DNA of 64,000 bases, from positions 214,768 through 278,767 of the forward strand of contig NZ_BBIS01000010.1 in NCBI RefSeq assembly GCF_000730605.1, written 5' to 3'. The position numbers and the translations under genes are program-made. The notes below the pieces were generated by a model. That model was not told the origin of the DNA, searched no databases, and worked only from the letters and a program-made list of their open reading frames with translations. Position 1 is the first letter of the stretch, and each line of letters starts with the position of its first letter. Of the stretch, positions 24,741 through 33,345 are shown one piece after another. This DNA is from Pseudomonas monteilii NBRC 103158 = DSM 14164 (GTDB lineage Bacteria > Pseudomonadota > Gammaproteobacteria > Pseudomonadales > Pseudomonadaceae).

Positions 24741-26378
24741 ATGCTCAACTTCAAATCCCTGCGGACTGAATGGGTCACGCTGCTGGCCAGCCTTTACCTG
24801 CTGATTGGCTTGAACATGTTCCTCTGGGAGCACCTGCAAGAGGTGGTGCCTGCCGGCCTGTCCGGGCTGTGGTTGAGCCTGGCGTTTGCCGTGCTGATGT
24901 TGTTCGCTTTCAATCTCATCCTCACGTTGTTTGCCTTCCGGTATGTATTGAAGCCGATACTTATCGTGTTGTTCATGAGTGGCGCGGGTGTGGCTTACTT
25001 CATGAATCAATACGGCGTACTTATAGATGCGGGTATGTTCCGCAACATTGCAGAAACCAACGTAACCGAAGTACGCGACCTGCTTTCGCTGAAGTTTGGC
25101 TTGTATATTCTGGGCTTGGGCGTGGTGCCTTCGGTGCTGTTGTGGAAGGCGCCCATTGCCTACCGTCCCTGGCACCGCGAGCTGCTGGGCAAGCTGGTAG
25201 TCAGTGGCGCCTGCGTGGTAGCCCTGGGCTCGGTGGCGCTGGTCAACTATCAAGGGTTGTCCTCGCTGTTTCGCAACCACCACGAATTGCGCCTGATGTT
25301 GACCCCCAGCAATATCGTCGGTGCTTCCATTGGCTACGTCAGCGAACGCGTCGGTACGGCATCGCGTCCTTTCCAGCACTATGGCGAAGATGCCAAGCGT
25401 GATGTCGCCTGGCAGAAGCATGAGCGCAAGTCGTTGACCGTGCTGGTGGTGGGTGAAAGTGCGCGGGCCGACCACTTTGGCGTGTTGGGCTACGACCGCA
25501 ATACCACCCCGAACCTAGCCAAGGAGCAGGGCCTGGTGGCGTTTTCCGATGTGCATTCGTGCGGTACGGAAACGGCTGTCTCGGTGCCGTGCATGTTCTC
25601 GGGTATGACCCGCAAGGAATACGATGCCCGCGTGGCCAAGAACCGCGAAGGGCTGCTGGATATCCTCCAGCGGGCCGGCCTGGCCGTGCAGTGGCGCGAC
25701 AACCAGTCGGGCTGCAAAGGTACCTGCGACCGTGTGCAGTTCATCGATGTCAGCAACCTCAACGACCCGCAGCTGTGCGCCAATGGCGAATGCCATGACC
25801 AGATCCTGCTGCAAGGGCTGGACGCGCTGATCGACAACCTCGACAAGGACACCGTGCTGGTGCTGCACCAGATGGGCAGCCACGGCCCGGAATATTTCAA
25901 GCGCTACCCAAGTGACAGTGAGCGCTTCACGCCGGTGTGCCAGAGCAACGCGCTGAACCAGTGCAGCGAGCAGGACATCATCAACGGTTACGACAACACC
26001 CTGGCTTACACCGACAAAGTGCTGGCGTCGCTGATCGACACCCTGCGCAGCAAACAGGACAAGGTCGACACCGCGATGATTTACCTGTCCGACCATGGCG
26101 AGTCGCTGGGTGAGTACAACCTGTTCCTGCACGGCACGCCTTACGCCATCGCCCCGGAACAGCAGAAGCACGTGCCATTGCTGACCTGGTTCTCCGACAG
26201 CTACAAAGAGGATTTCGGCATCGACACCGACTGCCTGGCCAAGCTCAACGACGCGCCGCTGTCGCAGGACAACCTGTTCCACTCCATGCTCGGCCTGTTG
26301 CAGGTGCGCACCGAGGTGTATCAGCAGTCGCTGGACATGTTTGCCAGCTGCCGTCCGTGGTTGGCGGCTAAACGCTGA
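24741..26378 (+). CDS. Phosphoethanolamine transferase, EptA family
   Basis: This inner-membrane enzyme transfers phosphoethanolamine to an envelope lipid, in this family most often lipid A. The 545-residue protein has about five N-terminal membrane helices and a periplasmic alkaline-phosphatase-like domain. Visible are Glu239 (LVVGESARADHFG), the nucleophile Thr278 (SCGTETAVSVPCMF) and the metal-binding DHGESLGE near residue 456, with several Cys for disulfides. The real start is the ATG at 24741; an in-frame TTG lies 12 bp earlier. The family includes colistin-resistance enzymes, but chromosomal pseudomonad members are common, and no two-component system is adjacent. Confidence 0.92.
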   Translation: MLNFKSLRTEWVTLLASLYLLIGLNMFLWEHLQEVVPAGLSGLWLSLAFAVLMLFAFNLILTLFAFRYVLKPILIVLFMSGAGVAYFMNQYGVLIDAGMFRNIAETNVTEVRDLLSLKFGLYILGLGVVPSVLLWKAPIAYRPWHRELLGKLVVSGACVVALGSVALVNYQGLSSLFRNHHELRLMLTPSNIVGASIGYVSERVGTASRPFQHYGEDAKRDVAWQKHERKSLTVLVVGESARADHFGVLGYDRNTTPNLAKEQGLVAFSDVHSCGTETAVSVPCMFSGMTRKEYDARVAKNREGLLDILQRAGLAVQWRDNQSGCKGTCDRVQFIDVSNLNDPQLCANGECHDQILLQGLDALIDNLDKDTVLVLHQMGSHGPEYFKRYPSDSERFTPVCQSNALNQCSEQDIINGYDNTLAYTDKVLASLIDTLRSKQDKVDTAMIYLSDHGESLGEYNLFLHGTPYAIAPEQQKHVPLLTWFSDSYKEDFGIDTDCLAKLNDAPLSQDNLFHSMLGLLQVRTEVYQQSLDMFASCRPWLAAKR

Positions 26379-26422
26379 CCCACGCAATACCACCACTTAT
26401 CGATATCAAGGATGGCCCGGGT

Positions 26423-26452
26423 TTCACCAGCAGTGCCCGCGCCGTATATACT
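26423..26452 (+). promoter_or_regulatory. Possible promoter of the rnd operon
   Basis: TATACT (26447-26452) is a good -10; TTCACC (26423-26428) at 18 bp spacing is a modest -35. Confidence 0.4.
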
Positions 26453-26479
26453 GCGCGCCAATGTTAGTGGGAGAGCCTT

Positions 26480-27613
26480 GTGGCCATCGAAATTCACTGG
26501 ATCCGTGACGACCTGAGCCTGGCCGAACACTGCCGCGACTGGCACCAACTGCCTTTTGTCGCTGTCGACACCGAATTCATGCGGGTTGACACTTTCTACC
26601 CGAAAGCCGGGCTGATCCAGATCGGCGACGGCCAGCGGGCCTACCTGATCGACCCGTTGCTGATCGGTAACTGGCAACCCTTGGCCGATTTGCTCGAAGA
26701 CAGCGGTGTGGTCAAGGTGCTGCACGCCTGCAGCGAAGACCTCGAAGTGCTGTTGCGCCTGACCGGCAAGCTGCCGCAGCCGCTGTTCGACACCCAGTTG
26801 GCAGCTGGCTACCTGAACCTGGGCTTCTCCATGGGCTATTCGCGCCTGGTGCAGGAGGTGCTGGGTATCGAGCTGCCCAAGGGCGAAACCCGCTCCGACT
26901 GGCTGCAGCGCCCGCTCTCCGACACTCAGGTCAGCTATGCCGCCGAAGATGCCGTGCACCTGGCCGAGCTGTTCACCGTCTTGCGCCCGCGCCTGAGCGA
27001 CGACAAGTACGCCTGGGTGCTGGAAGACGGCGCCGAGCTGGTGGCTGCGTTGCGCCGTGAGGTCGAGCCCGAGACCCTGTACCGCGACGTCAAGCTCGCC
27101 TGGAAGCTGGCCCCCCAGCAACTGGCGGTGTTGCGAGAGCTGTGCGCCTGGCGCGAGCGTGAAGCCCGTAGCCGCGATGTGCCGCGCAACCGCATCCTCA
27201 AGGAGCACTCGCTGTGGCCCATGGCCAAGAGCCAGCCGAACAACCTGTCGGCGCTGGCCAAGATCGACGAGATGCACCCGCGCACCATTCGTCAGGACGG
27301 TGAGTGCCTGATCAAGCTGATCCAGCGCGCCGCCAGCCTGCCTGCCGAGCAGTGGCCCGCGCCTTTGCCCGAGCCGCTGCCGATTGAGGCCGCCGGCATC
27401 CTCAAGCAGCTGCGTGCCATCGGCCAGGCCGAAGGCGAGCGCCTGGGGATCGCCCCCGAGCTGATGCTGCGCAAAAAAGCCCTGGAAGCGCTGCTCAAGA
27501 GTGGCTACCCCAATGGCCCTTATCAACTGCCCGATTCGCTGCGCGGCTGGCGCCGTGAGCGTATGGGCCAGGCCCTGCTGGACAGCCTTGCAGGTGCCGG
27601 AGAGACCCGATGA
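26480..27613 (+). CDS. rnd: Ribonuclease D
   Basis: This 3'-5' exoribonuclease takes part in tRNA 3' maturation. The 377-residue protein has the DEDD exonuclease core: VDTEFMRV, then [11 protein letters not shown], then [14 protein letters not shown]. An HRDC domain follows from about residue 205 ([25 protein letters not shown] in two parts). The start is GTG, preceded by GGGAGAG. Its stop overlaps the ycgL start by 4 bp (ATGA), so the two are translationally coupled. Confidence 0.95.
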   Translation: MAIEIHWIRDDLSLAEHCRDWHQLPFVAVDTEFMRVDTFYPKAGLIQIGDGQRAYLIDPLLIGNWQPLADLLEDSGVVKVLHACSEDLEVLLRLTGKLPQPLFDTQLAAGYLNLGFSMGYSRLVQEVLGIELPKGETRSDWLQRPLSDTQVSYAAEDAVHLAELFTVLRPRLSDDKYAWVLEDGAELVAALRREVEPETLYRDVKLAWKLAPQQLAVLRELCAWREREARSRDVPRNRILKEHSLWPMAKSQPNNLSALAKIDEMHPRTIRQDGECLIKLIQRAASLPAEQWPAPLPEPLPIEAAGILKQLRAIGQAEGERLGIAPELMLRKKALEALLKSGYPNGPYQLPDSLRGWRRERMGQALLDSLAGAGETR

Positions 27614-27903
27614 AACGCATTTGCTCGATCTACAAGAGCCCCCGCAAGAACGAAATGTACCTGTATGTGCTCAAGGCCGAGGGCCTGGAGCGCGTGCCGG
27701 AAGGCCTGCTGCCATTCTTCGGCACCCCTGTGCATGCCTTCGACCTGGTGCTCACCCCGGAGCGCAAGCTGGCCCGCGAGGACATCGCCAAGGTGCTGGA
27801 GAACCTCGACAACCAGGGCTACCACCTGCAGATGCCGCCAGCGGAAGACGAGTACATCGAGCACCTGCCTGAAGAGCTGCTGCGCCGAAACGACCCGGTC
27901 TGA
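27610..27903 (+). CDS. YcgL domain protein
   Basis: The 97-residue protein starts with [20 protein letters not shown] and contains [23 protein letters not shown], both hallmarks of the YcgL family found beside rnd in gammaproteobacteria. Its function is not established; the tight coupling to rnd suggests a role in RNA metabolism. The hydroxyacid dehydrogenase gene follows after 2 bp. Confidence 0.93.
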   Translation: MKRICSIYKSPRKNEMYLYVLKAEGLERVPEGLLPFFGTPVHAFDLVLTPERKLAREDIAKVLENLDNQGYHLQMPPAEDEYIEHLPEELLRRNDPV

Positions 27904-27905
27904 CC

Positions 27906-28838
27906 ATGCGCGTACTGATTGCTGAGCATGATCATGCTCGTTACGCCGCGCTTTTGCGTGAAGGCGCGCCTGATGTGGAAGTACTGACCAGCGGTGATTC
28001 CGCCGAACTGGCCCGCCAGGCACCACAGTGCAAGGTGTGGCTGGGCCAGCCGGACCTGCTGGCGAGCTTGCTGCGCCAAGGCCACAAGCCGGACTGGATG
28101 CAGTCGACCTGGGCGGGTATCACGCCGTTGCTGGCCGATGGCTTGCCGCGTGACTATCGGCTGACCCGCGCAGTAGGCATCTTCGGCCAGGTGATGGCCG
28201 AGTACATGCTTACCTACATGCTCGGCCACGAACGCGAGGTGCTGTCGCGCCTGGTCAGCCAGGTGGAGCGGCGCTGGGACGCTCGCCCAGGACGTACGCT
28301 GGAAGGGCGCAAGGTGCTGATCGTGGGCACCGGCGATATTGGCCAGCGCGTAGCCGAGTTCCTGCAGCCGTTTGGTGTGGTGTTGTATGGGGTTGCCAGC
28401 AGTGCCCGGGAGCAGGCACCGTTCGTCGAGGTGGCGGCACTGGCCGACTTGCCGCGCATGGTTGGCCAGGTCGACTACGTGCTCAACCTGTTGCCGGATA
28501 CCCCGGCGACCCATGACCTGTATGACGCGGCGCTGTTCAAGCGCTTCCAGCCGAGCACGCTGTTCATCAATGCCGGGCGAGGCGCGGCGGTGGTGGATGC
28601 GGACCTGGTCGAGGCGCTGAAGGAAGGGCATCTGGCCGGTGCGGTGATCGATGTGTGCCGCCAGGAACCACTGCCTAAACAGCACCCGTTCTGGACCGCC
28701 TGGGGCTTGCTGCTGACCGGACACAGCTCGGCACCCACCTCGCCGGCGGCGATGGTGCGGCTGTTTGTCGAGAATATGCAGGCGTATGAAGCGGGGCAGG
28801 GGTTGCGGGGTGAAGTGGATTTTGCGAAGGGCTACTGA
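27906..28838 (+). CDS. D-2-hydroxyacid dehydrogenase (glyoxylate/hydroxypyruvate reductase-like)
   Basis: The 310-residue NAD(P)-dependent oxidoreductase has the Rossmann motif KVLIVGTGDIGQRVAEFL, the LNLLPDTPATHDL block, the Arg in FINAGRGAAVVDADLV and the Glu/His pair region DVCRQEPLPKQHPFW. The second half of the usual catalytic His motif reads LLTGHSSAPT. It may reduce glyoxylate or hydroxypyruvate; the exact substrate is not visible. It is the last gene of the rnd-ycgL operon, and a REP element follows. Confidence 0.9.
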   Translation: MRVLIAEHDHARYAALLREGAPDVEVLTSGDSAELARQAPQCKVWLGQPDLLASLLRQGHKPDWMQSTWAGITPLLADGLPRDYRLTRAVGIFGQVMAEYMLTYMLGHEREVLSRLVSQVERRWDARPGRTLEGRKVLIVGTGDIGQRVAEFLQPFGVVLYGVASSAREQAPFVEVAALADLPRMVGQVDYVLNLLPDTPATHDLYDAALFKRFQPSTLFINAGRGAAVVDADLVEALKEGHLAGAVIDVCRQEPLPKQHPFWTAWGLLLTGHSSAPTSPAAMVRLFVENMQAYEAGQGLRGEVDFAKGY

Positions 28839-28853
28839 TTTGTAGTGCCTGTG

Positions 28854-28888
28854 CCGGCCTCTTCGCGGGCTTGCCCGCGAAGAGGCCA
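28854..28888 (+). repeat. REP element
   Basis: CCGGCCTCTTCGCGGGCTTG then CCCGCGAAGAGGCCA, a full palindromic REP between convergent genes. Confidence 0.85.
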
Positions 28889-28906
28889 GTACAGCCAGCA
28901 CAAGGC

Positions 28907-29500
28907 TTAAAGGCTGAAATCACCCTCGGCAGCCAGCTCGCTCAATGGTTTGCGTGGGCTAGGCACTTCACGTGCCTGCAACGCCTCATCCAGGCTGGCC
29001 TTGTCACCCAGTTTGCCGATCGCCACCATGGCATGCAGCACATAACCTTCAGGAACCTTCAGCTCCTGACGCGCCAGGTCCTGGTCGAAGCCGGCCATGC
29101 CATGGGTGTGCCAGCCGCTGATGCTGGCCTGCAGGGCCAGGTGTCCCCAGGCGGAACCGGTGTCGAAGGTATGCCACAGGGCCGGCTTTTCCTCCGTGGC
29201 GCCCGGGGCGGCGAAGGTGGTCTTGGAAATGATCAGCACCAGTGCCGAGGCCTGTTGTGCCCAGCTGCGGTTGAACGGCACCAGCAGGTTCAGGTAACGC
29301 TCCCAGTTTGGCGTGTCGCGGCGGGCATACAGGAAGCGCCAAGGCTGCGAGTTGTACGCCGACGGAGCCCAACGGGCGGCTTCCAGGAAGCTCAGCAGGG
29401 TCTCTTCGCTGATCGGCTCGGCGGTGAAAGCACGCGGCGACCAGCGGTTGATGAACTGCTCGTTGATGGCGTAATCGGCAATGCGAGGGTTGGCGCTCAT
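28907..29500 (-). CDS. Nitroreductase-family protein
   Basis: The 197-residue FMN enzyme fits the small nitroreductase family: RWSPRAF near the N-terminus, then EAARWAPSAYNSQPWRFLYARR, and ALQASISGWHTHGMAGFD in the dimer/FMN region. Substrate is unknown. The ATG at 29500 is preceded by AGGAGCTGTC; the longer frame to 29560 lacks a family match. The gene is convergent with the hydroxyacid dehydrogenase gene and divergent from ycgN. Confidence 0.92.
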   Translation of the reverse strand: MSANPRIADYAINEQFINRWSPRAFTAEPISEETLLSFLEAARWAPSAYNSQPWRFLYARRDTPNWERYLNLLVPFNRSWAQQASALVLIISKTTFAAPGATEEKPALWHTFDTGSAWGHLALQASISGWHTHGMAGFDQDLARQELKVPEGYVLHAMVAIGKLGDKASLDEALQAREVPSPRKPLSELAAEGDFSL

Positions 29501-29643
29501 GACAGCTCCTGCAAAAGGACGGGAAACCCGCACGCTACTGAGTCCCGTCGCGACTGACAAGCGGTCTGGCTTTGCGCAAGGTCAGGCTCTAGACTGGCGC
29601 CGCCGCGCGCCGTGGCCCAACGATGAATGCAGGAAACCGTGTG

Positions 29644-30093
29644 ATGATCGCTGAAAACGCGCCGTTCTGGCGGCGCAAGACCCTCGAACAACTCAGCCCG
29701 CCAGAGTGGGAGTCGCTGTGCGACGGCTGCGGCCTGTGCTGCCTGCAAAAGCTTGAGGACGAGGACGACAACAGCGTCTATTACACGCGCATCGCCTGCA
29801 AGCTGCTGGACCTGCACACCTGCCAGTGCAGCGACTATCCCAACCGCTTCGCCCACGTGCCGGACTGCATCCAGCTCACTCCGGGCAAGGCCGACCAATT
29901 CAAGTGGCTGCCAAGTACCTGCGGTTACCGCTTGGTCAGCGAGGGCAAGGACTTGCCCGCCTGGCACCACCTGGTCTGCGGCGACCGCCAGCAAGTCCAT
30001 GAACAGCGCATTTCCCAGTCGGGGCGTATGCTCAGTGAACACGATGTGCACGAAGACGACTGGGAAGACCACCTGATCTTCCGCGCCAGCTGA
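29644..30093 (+). CDS. YcgN-family cysteine cluster protein
   Basis: The 149-residue protein is a member of the UPF0260/YcgN family. It carries the cluster [14 protein letters not shown], then TRIACKLLD and [10 protein letters not shown], spaced as in zinc- or iron-sulfur-binding members, and the terminal [10 protein letters not shown]. Function is unknown. I chose the ATG at 29644; a GTG at 29641 and an ATG at 29623 are in frame. Confidence 0.92.
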   Translation: MIAENAPFWRRKTLEQLSPPEWESLCDGCGLCCLQKLEDEDDNSVYYTRIACKLLDLHTCQCSDYPNRFAHVPDCIQLTPGKADQFKWLPSTCGYRLVSEGKDLPAWHHLVCGDRQQVHEQRISQSGRMLSEHDVHEDDWEDHLIFRAS

Positions 30094-30134
30094 CCGGAGC
30101 GGCCCGCTGCCACGGGGAAACAAGGAGTTTCTGT

Positions 30135-31343
30135 ATGCGTTGCCAGCTGTTGCTGTTGTTGGGCCTGATGGCCAGTTCGCCGGCCTGGGCGAAAAAGGTC
30201 GACCTCGACTACCAGGTGCGTTTGTTGCCTGCCAGTGGCCAGGCTGAAGTCCGCCTCACATTGGCCGAAGGCAGCGCCGTGCGCAGCCTGGACTTCGACC
30301 TGGGCAAGGCCGGGGCCTACAGCGGCTTCCAGGCCGATGGCCAATGGCAACTGCAGGGGCAGCGCGGTGTGTGGCAGCCGGCGGCCGGCAAGACCAGTCT
30401 CAGCTACCGCGTGCAGTTGGACCAGAAGCTCGCCAGCGGTGCCTATTCTTCGCGTGTTACCCCGCACTGGGCGTTGTTCCTCGGTGACCAGCTGGTGCCG
30501 CCCGCGCGCCTTGATCAGCAGGATGGCACCGAGCTGGTGGCACGCCTGGCGTTCGACCTGCCCGAGGGCTGGAAGAGTATCGAGACCTCCTGGCCGCGCA
30601 TCGGCAAGGACAAGTTCCGCATCGACAACGTTTCGCGCCTGTTCGACCGCCCCACTGGCTGGATGCTGGCCGGCGACCTGGGCAGCCGCCGTGCTCGCCT
30701 GGGCGATACCGAGGTCACCGTGGCCGCACCGGTGGGGCAGGGTATGCGGCGTATGGACAGCCTGACCCTGCTGACGTTCGTATGGCCGCAGTTGCAGGCG
30801 GTGTTCCCGCGCAATCCGCCGAAGCTGCTGCTGGTCGGTGCCCGTGACGGCATGTGGCGTGGTGCAATGGCGGCACAGGGTTCGCTGTACCTGCACAGCG
30901 CCCGGCCGATGGTAAGCGAGAACGGCAGCAGCCCGTTGCTGCGCGAAGTGGTTCAGTTGTTTGCGCAGATCCATGGGCGTGACGGCAGTGACTGGCTGGT
31001 GGAAAGCCTGACCGACTACTACGCCAGCGAGTTGCTGCGCCGTTCGGGCGGGGTGAGCGATGACCGTTACCAGGCCTGGCAGGCACGCCTGAGCAAACAG
31101 GGCGCCAAGGTAACCCGGCTCAAGGGTGAACGCGCCAGCCCTGCCCAGGTGGCACGTGGGGTGATGCTGTTGCAGGCACTGGACAAGGAAATCCGTATCC
31201 ATACCCAGGCCAAGCGTTCGCTGGACGATGTAGTACGCGGGTTGATGCGTCTGCCCAGCGTGAGTACCGAAGACTTCGTGCAAATCAGCGAGAACGTGCT
31301 GGGGCGCGAGTCCGAGGTGTTGCAGAGCAAGTCGTTGCGCTAG
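30135..31343 (+). CDS. Exported peptidase-like protein without the metal site
   Basis: The 402-residue protein has a signal peptide (cleavage after AWA, near residue 20). Its layout resembles the M61/M1 peptidase group: a beta-rich N-terminal half, a helical part with LREVVQLFAQIHG where the zinc motif HExxH would stand, then DWLVESLTDYYASELLRRSG, which resembles the glutamate-bearing segment of that family. Neither zinc His is present, so it is probably a non-catalytic relative. The assignment is tentative. It begins 41 bp after ycgN and may be co-transcribed with it. Confidence 0.75.
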   Translation: MRCQLLLLLGLMASSPAWAKKVDLDYQVRLLPASGQAEVRLTLAEGSAVRSLDFDLGKAGAYSGFQADGQWQLQGQRGVWQPAAGKTSLSYRVQLDQKLASGAYSSRVTPHWALFLGDQLVPPARLDQQDGTELVARLAFDLPEGWKSIETSWPRIGKDKFRIDNVSRLFDRPTGWMLAGDLGSRRARLGDTEVTVAAPVGQGMRRMDSLTLLTFVWPQLQAVFPRNPPKLLLVGARDGMWRGAMAAQGSLYLHSARPMVSENGSSPLLREVVQLFAQIHGRDGSDWLVESLTDYYASELLRRSGGVSDDRYQAWQARLSKQGAKVTRLKGERASPAQVARGVMLLQALDKEIRIHTQAKRSLDDVVRGLMRLPSVSTEDFVQISENVLGRESEVLQSKSLR

Positions 31344-31394
31344 ATATCTCTATCGCCTGTACCGGCCGCTTCGCGGGTACAGGCAGTACAGAAA

Positions 31395-31724
31395 TCAACG
31401 TCCAGCCAACGGATCCTGCCCAGTCACCGACACCCCTCTGGTCGCCGCCTTGGCACTGGCCTTCAACGCTTCCAGCTCCGCCGCGCTGCGTTCTATGTCC
31501 GAACGCAACCGGTGATATTCCTGGCGATGCCGCTGCCACCACGCCTTGGTGGAGCAATGCCCGCTGACCCCGCGTGCCACCGCAACGCCTCCCACCACCA
31601 TTTGCAGCAAGCCAATCAGGCCGCCATGGCGCAGCCCCTTGCTGAACATCAACGCGCCACCGGCCAGCGAGCCGACCCGTTCCAGGCCATGGACATTGTG
31701 CTTCGCGTTATGGATATCGAGCAT
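31395..31724 (-). CDS. Small membrane protein, DUF2892-like
   Basis: The 109-residue product has two hydrophobic helices separated by a turn (VGSLAGGALMFSKGL, then GLIGLLQMVVGGVAVARGVSG), followed by a charged cytoplasmic tail with a short coiled coil (YHRLRSDIERSAAELEALKA). The N-terminal half fits the DUF2892 inner-membrane family. Function is unknown. AGGAGGC precedes the ATG. Confidence 0.75.
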   Translation of the reverse strand: MLDIHNAKHNVHGLERVGSLAGGALMFSKGLRHGGLIGLLQMVVGGVAVARGVSGHCSTKAWWQRHRQEYHRLRSDIERSAAELEALKASAKAATRGVSVTGQDPLAGR

Positions 31725-31825
31725 GGCAATGCCTCCTTGTGAAGTGTAAGCAGCTGACCCTTTTACCCTCGCCAGGGTTCAGTCGGTGCGCCCGGCGACA
31801 TCCCGTGTCGTGCAGAAGGCTCATC

Positions 31826-31918
31826 CACGCTGGGTTTCGATCCAGAAGAGCAAGACCGGTGCTGTTCTGACGGAGTTCGGCACCTGGCCGCCCTGCTATT
31901 GCAGTGGCGGCCTTTTTA
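31826..31918 (+). ncRNA. Candidate small RNA ending in an intrinsic terminator
   Basis: On the plus strand, in a gap without any plus-strand gene nearby, three hairpins follow each other: CTGG/CCAG at 31830-31845, GGTGC/GCACC at 31858-31884 and a terminator at 31886-31912 with TTTTTATT. The nearest upstream plus-strand gene ends over 500 bp away and a minus-strand gene lies between, so the terminator needs a transcript of its own. A weak promoter could be TTGTGA (31737-31742) and TTTTAC (31761-31766), so the 5-prime end may lie further upstream. I do not recognise a named family. Confidence 0.4.
31886..31918 (+). terminator. Intrinsic terminator of the candidate sRNA
   Basis: GGCCGCC pairs with GGCGGCC, and inside CTGC pairs with GCAG across a TATT loop with one bulged T. 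TTTTTATT follows. On the minus strand there is no T-tract, so it is oriented for plus-strand transcripts. Confidence 0.75.
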
Positions 31919-32389
31919 TTACTTGAACTTCGGCCCCGAGCGGGTATTCAGCCCCTTGGCCATGCGGTCGTACAACACCACATTCACCGTCGCCGCAAGG
32001 TTCATGCAACCTTCGGTCGGTATGTAGATGGTCTCTTCACACCAGCCCCGCACATCCTCGCTCAACGAGCCGTCCTCTGGCCCGAAGATGTAGATGGCGC
32101 GGTCCGGGTGGGTGTATTCGGGCAATGGCCGCGCACCCTCCACCAGCTCCACCGCCACCGGTGTGCAGCCCAGCGGGATGATGCGTTGCAGGTCGTCGAT
32201 GCCGATCAGGGGAATGTCGTAATGCACGCGCTTGGTGTCGGTGACGAAGTCACGCGCGCGTTCGTAGCGTTTGCCGGTGTAGAACACCGAATTGACGCCG
32301 TAGCAGCCCGCCGCGCGCATCACCGAGCCGACGTTTTCTGGCGACTTAGGGTTGAACAGGCCGATGCAGCTGTATCGTTTGTTTGCCAC
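31919..32389 (-). CDS. TrmH/SpoU-family RNA 2'-O-methyltransferase
   Basis: The 156-residue SPOUT methyltransferase shows the three knot motifs: LFNPKSPENVGSVMRAAGCYG, IYIFGPEDGSLSED, then IYIPTEGCMNLAATVNVVLYDR. It has no extra RNA-binding domain. The target, tRNA or rRNA, is not deducible. The motif order and the ENVGSVMRA start differ from the TrmL type, so I give no symbol. The gene is alone and its stop abuts the sRNA terminator. Confidence 0.9.
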   Translation of the reverse strand: MANKRYSCIGLFNPKSPENVGSVMRAAGCYGVNSVFYTGKRYERARDFVTDTKRVHYDIPLIGIDDLQRIIPLGCTPVAVELVEGARPLPEYTHPDRAIYIFGPEDGSLSEDVRGWCEETIYIPTEGCMNLAATVNVVLYDRMAKGLNTRSGPKFK

Positions 32390-32460
32390 GTACCGGGGCC
32401 CTTCGCGAAAAAAGCGCGATTATACGGGCTGCCCGGTAGCAGCGGGGGGCGAATCGATGG

Positions 32461-32832
32461 TCAGTCTTTCTTCAACATGCCCGCCAGCCCGGCGAACGGG
32501 TTGTGGGTGGCCTTGGCGATGCTCGGGGTGCTGGTGGAGCCTTCGCTGAAGTACTGCTGGTCGGTGTAGCGCGAGTGCTCGTTGTCGTGGCAGTACAGGC
32601 ACAGCAGTTCCCAGTTGGAGCCGTCCTGCGGGTTGTTGTCATGATTGTGGTCGCGGTGGTGCACGGTCAGCTCGCTCAGGCGCTTGCCAGAGAACTCGCG
32701 GGCGCAGCGGCCGCACACGTGCGGGTACATTCTCAGGGCCTTGTCGCGGTAGCCCATTTCCTTGTCACGCTTGGCATCGGCCAGGATGCGGTCGAGGCGC
32801 GCGGTGGCGGCGGCGGAAGAGGTGGAGCTCAT
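32461..32832 (-). CDS. YajD-family HNH nuclease
   Basis: The 123-residue protein has an HNH endonuclease core: a CxxC zinc pair (HVCGRCAREF), LTVHHRDHNHDNNPQDGSNWELLCLYCHDNEH read in two parts, and a second Cys pair. It matches the YajD family of housekeeping HNH proteins of unknown role. The ATG at 32832 follows AAGGAAACACC. The C-terminus (NPFAGLAGMLKKD) is typical of pseudomonad members. Confidence 0.9.
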   Translation of the reverse strand: MSSTSSAAATARLDRILADAKRDKEMGYRDKALRMYPHVCGRCAREFSGKRLSELTVHHRDHNHDNNPQDGSNWELLCLYCHDNEHSRYTDQQYFSEGSTSTPSIAKATHNPFAGLAGMLKKD

Positions 32833-32964
32833 GGTGTTTCCTTTGTTCTGATCAGGCAAATGACGGTTATGTCATTGAGTCTAGCGCGCTTGCAGGGCGG
32901 GCGGACAGGCGAAAGCTTTGATTTAGGCGTAGCCTGTAGGAAGGTTCCCGACAGGAGGTTGCTG

Positions 32965-33243
32965 ATGGTTCACGCGATCCTCACCGTGTTGTTGTTGGCT
33001 GGCTTGCCGCTGGCCGAAGCGGCAAGCACGCCACCCCGGTTGACGACGCCTGTGCCTGGTGCACCGGGTACGCCGACGCCCACGCCATATCCGCAGATAA
33101 CCCCGAGTACGCCGCCCAAGGCCTATGACAGCCAGCCGGGGGCGCCGCTGTTGCCGCCCATGCCGGTGCCGGGGCCACCGAAGGACCAGCCATTGCCGGG
33201 GCTACGGCAGGAGCCGCCGAAGCCGGCTGTGCAGGATGATTAG
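32965..33243 (+). CDS. Small proline-rich exported protein
   Basis: The 92-residue product has a signal peptide (cleavage after AEA, near residue 19), and about a third of the mature part is Pro (PVPGAPGTPTPTPYP and similar). No domain is recognisable. The start is fixed by a perfect AGGAGG 6 nt before the ATG; the open frame that begins upstream at 32503 is an antisense artefact over YajD. Location is probably periplasmic or outer surface. Confidence 0.7.
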   Translation: MVHAILTVLLLAGLPLAEAASTPPRLTTPVPGAPGTPTPTPYPQITPSTPPKAYDSQPGAPLLPPMPVPGPPKDQPLPGLRQEPPKPAVQDD

Positions 33244-33266
33244 GGCTATACGGCTTTAGTTTTTTG

Positions 33267-33335
33267 GCGCCTGTGAGATCGAGCGCCGCGCGGGCGGCGC
33301 TCGGTTTCACAGGCGCAGAAAACCTATCGGCGAAC
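33267..33335. repeat. Nested inverted repeat between convergent genes
   Basis: GCGCCTGTGA pairs with TCACAGGCGC (33267-33316), and inside it GAGCGCCGC pairs with GCGGCGCTC. The right part, TCACAGGCGCAGAAAACCTA and its continuation to 33335, recurs with two mismatches at 37315-37343. It looks like a dispersed intergenic element and may also terminate both genes. Confidence 0.65.
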
Positions 33336-33345
33336 CCTCCAAACC

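Noticed and set aside
24741..26378. Acquired colistin-resistance gene
   Set aside because: The EptA-type gene has the base composition of its neighbours and no mobile element around it, so it looks like a resident chromosomal gene.
32503..33243. 246-codon plus-strand frame covering yajD
   Set aside because: Only its last 92 codons look like a protein (signal peptide, good SD at 32953); the first part is antisense to YajD.
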